Assembly: GCA_028282395.1 (NCBI GenBank)
Contig: JANQHY010000293.1
Location: 1 to 8,135 of the forward strand
Source: Gammaproteobacteria bacterium
GTDB lineage: Bacteria; Pseudomonadota; Gammaproteobacteria; UBA12402
DNA: 8,135 bases
Reading direction: 5' to 3'
Every line of letters begins with the position of its first letter. Positions within the stretch are counted from its first letter, which is position 1. This document shows, piece after piece, positions 6,433 through 8,135 of the stretch. The notes below the pieces were generated by a model. The model searched no databases and was not told where the DNA came from. It was given only the letters and a program-made list of their open reading frames with translations. The position numbers and the translations under genes were made by a program.

Positions 6433-6461
6433 CTGATTTGCTATAGAAAATATTTTATAAT
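6433..6461 (+). promoter_or_regulatory. Candidate promoter upstream of the SulP gene
   Basis: A perfect -10 hexamer TATAAT (6456-6461) has CTGATT (6433-6438) 17 bp upstream as a poor -35 (three of six consensus bases). Transcription from here would give a long leader of about 185 bases containing the palindromes at 6548-6629. Other -10-like hexamers (TATGAT 6465, TAAAAT 6541) exist but have no better -35. In AT-rich DNA such matches arise by chance. Confidence 0.3.
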
Positions 6462-6599
6462 CAATATGATGAATTGGCCATGGCTTAAATAAGAAGTGAA
6501 CAAATAATAAAAAAATAACTACATGATAATGACACCACCTTAAAATCTGCTAGTAGACTTTCTCCGTCAGGCGCTCTGCGCTAGCAAAATACTTCGATC

Positions 6600-6619
6600 A
6601 CGCTATTTTTTAATAGCGT
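6600..6619 (+). repeat. AT-rich hairpin upstream of the SulP gene
   Basis: ACGCTATT (6600-6607) and AATAGCGT (6612-6619) form a perfect 8-bp stem with a TTTT loop. It is followed by TTGTT, a short T-rich but interrupted run, and then by the perfect 10-bp palindrome TTGTTAACAA (6620-6629). It lies 33-52 bp before the SulP start. It may be an operator, an attenuator-like hairpin in the leader, or a weak terminator for upstream transcription. Confidence 0.45.
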
Positions 6620-6651
6620 TTGTTAACAACCCATTTTATTGCGGAATAACG

Positions 6652-8135
6652 ATGATACAATCTATTAAAAATTTTTTACTGCCTGCTGAAGGTAAATGGC
6701 ATATTGACTTTTTCTCCGGTTTAACTGTTGCACTGGCATTGATTCCTGAGGCGATTGCGTTTGCCTTGGTGGCACATGTTGATCCATTGGTAGGGCTATA
6801 CTCGGCATTTTTCATGTGTTTGATTACGGCTTTAATTGGTGGTCGTCCCGGTATGATCTCTGGTGCCACCGGTTCAATGGCCGTGGTGATTGTCTCATTG
6901 GTTAGTCAATATGGAATCAAATATCTTTTTGCCACCATTATCTTGACTGGCGCATTACAGATATTGGTTGGCTTATTCAGACTAGGTAAATTGATCCGTA
7001 TTTTGCCAAAGCCAGTTATGGTTGGATTTGTTAATGGTTTGGCGATTGTTATTTTTCTAGCCCAGTTGCAACAGTTCAAAGTTCACGGCAGTGGCGGGAT
7101 GCCATCACACTGGTTGGCAGGTACAGCACTTTTTCTTATGTTGGGATTGGTTGTGCTGGCAATGGCAATCACTCACTATTTGCCAAAATTTACTAAGCGC
7201 CTGCCTTCCGCTCTGGTTGCCATTATTACGGTTACGCTGTTGGTACATCTTTTTCATATTGATACACGTGTGGTGAATGACATGGTAAGTGGGCAACAGA
7301 TGTCGATTGCAATGCCAACGTTTGCTTGGATAACCGTACCATTTAACTTTACAACGATTAAAATCATTCTGCCTTATGCGGTGATACTCGCTATTATTGG
7401 CCTCTCTGAATCATTAATGACACTGTCATTAATTGATGAGATGACCAATACCCACGGGCGTGCAAATAGAGAGTGCATCGCTCAGGGGATTGCCAATATT
7501 GTTTGCGGCTTTTTTAAAGGTATGGGCGGCTGTGCCATGCTTGGCCAGAGCATGATAAATGTAAATTCTGGTGGTCGTGGCAGGTTATCAGGAATTATTG
7601 CTGGTACGGCACTGCTACTATTTATTATTGTACTGTGGCCGATGATTAAAATGATTCCGCTTGCTGCATTGGTTGGAGTGATGTTCATGGTGGTGATTGA
7701 AACGTTTGAGTGGACAACCTTTAAATTTATCAGAAAAATTCCTAAACATGATGCCTTTGTCATCATTGTGGTAACAGTTGTGACGGTCTTTACCGATTTA
7801 GCAATTGCTGTGGTAACAGGAGTAATTATTTCTACCCTAGTTTTTGCCTGGCAGACAGCAAAAGATATCCGTGCTGAAAACCGCGTTAATGATAAAGGAG
7901 AAAAAGAGTATACACTGCACGGCCCACTATTTTTTGGTTCTGTTGCCCAATTTAAAGCACTTTTTGATATAGAGAATGATCCTGGTGAAGTGATTATTGA
8001 TTTCATGCGCTCGCGCGTGGCTGACCATTCAGCGATTGATGCCATTCAATTTATCACTGAGCAGTATACGCGTTTGGGCAAAACGCTACACCTTCGCCAT
8101 CTCAATCCTGAGTGTAGGTTACTGCTAGGTAAAGC
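6652..8135 (+). CDS. SulP-family anion transporter with STAS domain (3' end outside window)
   Basis: The frame is open from the ATG at 6652 to the window edge: 494 complete codons and no stop, so the gene is partial only because the window ends. It encodes a SulP (SLC26) family membrane transporter; members carry sulfate, bicarbonate or other anions, often with proton or sodium coupling. The transmembrane core (about 20-400) begins with the family motif GLTVALALIPEAIAFA (23-38), followed by SGATGSMAVV (70-79), which lines the anion site in known structures, then PVMVGFVNGLAIVIFLAQL and later GLSESLMTLSLID and NIVCGFFKGMGGCAMLGQSMINV. A cytoplasmic STAS domain starts at about residue 420 (YTLHGPLFFGS) with DFMRSRVADHSA at 450-461. 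Little of it should be missing. The start has only a weak GGA ribosome-binding site (6643-6645), but the N-terminus fits the family. Substrate cannot be decided by eye. A long intergenic region suggests separate transcription from the LysE gene. Confidence 0.93.
   Translation, partial: MIQSIKNFLLPAEGKWHIDFFSGLTVALALIPEAIAFALVAHVDPLVGLYSAFFMCLITALIGGRPGMISGATGSMAVVIVSLVSQYGIKYLFATIILTGALQILVGLFRLGKLIRILPKPVMVGFVNGLAIVIFLAQLQQFKVHGSGGMPSHWLAGTALFLMLGLVVLAMAITHYLPKFTKRLPSALVAIITVTLLVHLFHIDTRVVNDMVSGQQMSIAMPTFAWITVPFNFTTIKIILPYAVILAIIGLSESLMTLSLIDEMTNTHGRANRECIAQGIANIVCGFFKGMGGCAMLGQSMINVNSGGRGRLSGIIAGTALLLFIIVLWPMIKMIPLAALVGVMFMVVIETFEWTTFKFIRKIPKHDAFVIIVVTVVTVFTDLAIAVVTGVIISTLVFAWQTAKDIRAENRVNDKGEKEYTLHGPLFFGSVAQFKALFDIENDPGEVIIDFMRSRVADHSAIDAIQFITEQYTRLGKTLHLRHLNPECRLLLGK

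Larger units (their letters stand above)
6340..6651. other. 312-bp AT-rich intergenic region before the SulP gene
   Basis: No convincing gene is seen here. Immediately after the LysE stop is a small hairpin, CCTCT-CCT-AGAGG (6341-6353), too weak and without a T-run to call a terminator. The 8-mer AGAGGTTG occurs twice (6349 and 6367), each time shortly before an ATG that opens only a 22- or 15-codon frame ending at 6427. TAGCGCTA (6388-6395) is a perfect palindrome. A perfect TATAAT lies at 6456-6461. TGCTAG (6548) and CTAGCA (6581) form a spaced inverted repeat around the smaller GCGC-TCT-GCGC hairpin (6571-6581). Two further palindromic elements at 6600-6629 precede the transporter gene. 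Confidence 0.6.

Noticed and set aside
7482..8045. A 187-codon minus-strand frame opposite the SulP gene
   Set aside because: The plus-strand frame shows all SulP and STAS motifs continuously; the antisense product is a low-complexity Ser/Thr/Ile-rich shadow.
1..8135. Mobile elements, CRISPR arrays, tRNA or rRNA genes, or a defence or biosynthetic system
   Set aside because: I found no transposase, integrase, direct-repeat array, tRNA-like cloverleaf or clustered accessory genes; the gene content is ordinary core metabolism, chaperone and transport.

Overview
The window looks like ordinary chromosomal core sequence from a gammaproteobacterium of moderate GC (mid-40s percent by eye). The evidence is a gammaproteobacterial-type HtpG, an SdhE/YgfY-family flavinylation factor with the RG-x-x-E motif, a 460-residue M17 aminopeptidase, and a tandem-CBS protein of a type common in this class. 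The gene order is not enterobacterial. I cannot name the genus. I see no phage, transposon, CRISPR, tRNA or rRNA sequence.

Left half (about 24-4936), all on the minus strand. Reading leftward: htpG (Hsp90 chaperone), ald (alanine dehydrogenase), an M17 leucyl-aminopeptidase-family gene, and sdhE. htpG has a clear sigma-32-type heat-shock promoter (CTTGAAA, 14 bp, CCCTATGT). After a 90-bp gap containing a perfect 8-bp inverted repeat comes a very tight cluster. ald and the aminopeptidase overlap by 10 bp, and the Shine-Dalgarno of sdhE lies across the aminopeptidase stop codon. The cluster joins peptide breakdown, alanine-to-pyruvate deamination with NADH formation, and flavinylation of succinate dehydrogenase. 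That is a plausible amino-acid-to-TCA-cycle unit (inference). A weak hairpin follows sdhE.

Middle (4869-5686). A divergent promoter region separates htpG from a rightward gene for a 183-residue protein with two CBS domains. The ribosome-binding site indicates a GTG start at 5072. A textbook rho-independent terminator follows the gene at 5654-5686.

Right half (5687-8135), plus strand. A LysE/RhtB-family exporter gene starts only 17 bp after the terminator T-tract. Next is a 312-bp AT-rich intergenic region with short palindromes and a candidate promoter. The last gene is a SulP-family anion transporter with a C-terminal STAS domain. It is open to the window edge and so incomplete.

I do not see strong evidence for a previously undescribed system. 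The points most worth a second look are the ald-aminopeptidase-sdhE coupling, the terminator abutting the LysE gene, the recurrent palindrome AGCGCT, and small regulatory structures around ald, the CBS gene and the SulP gene.
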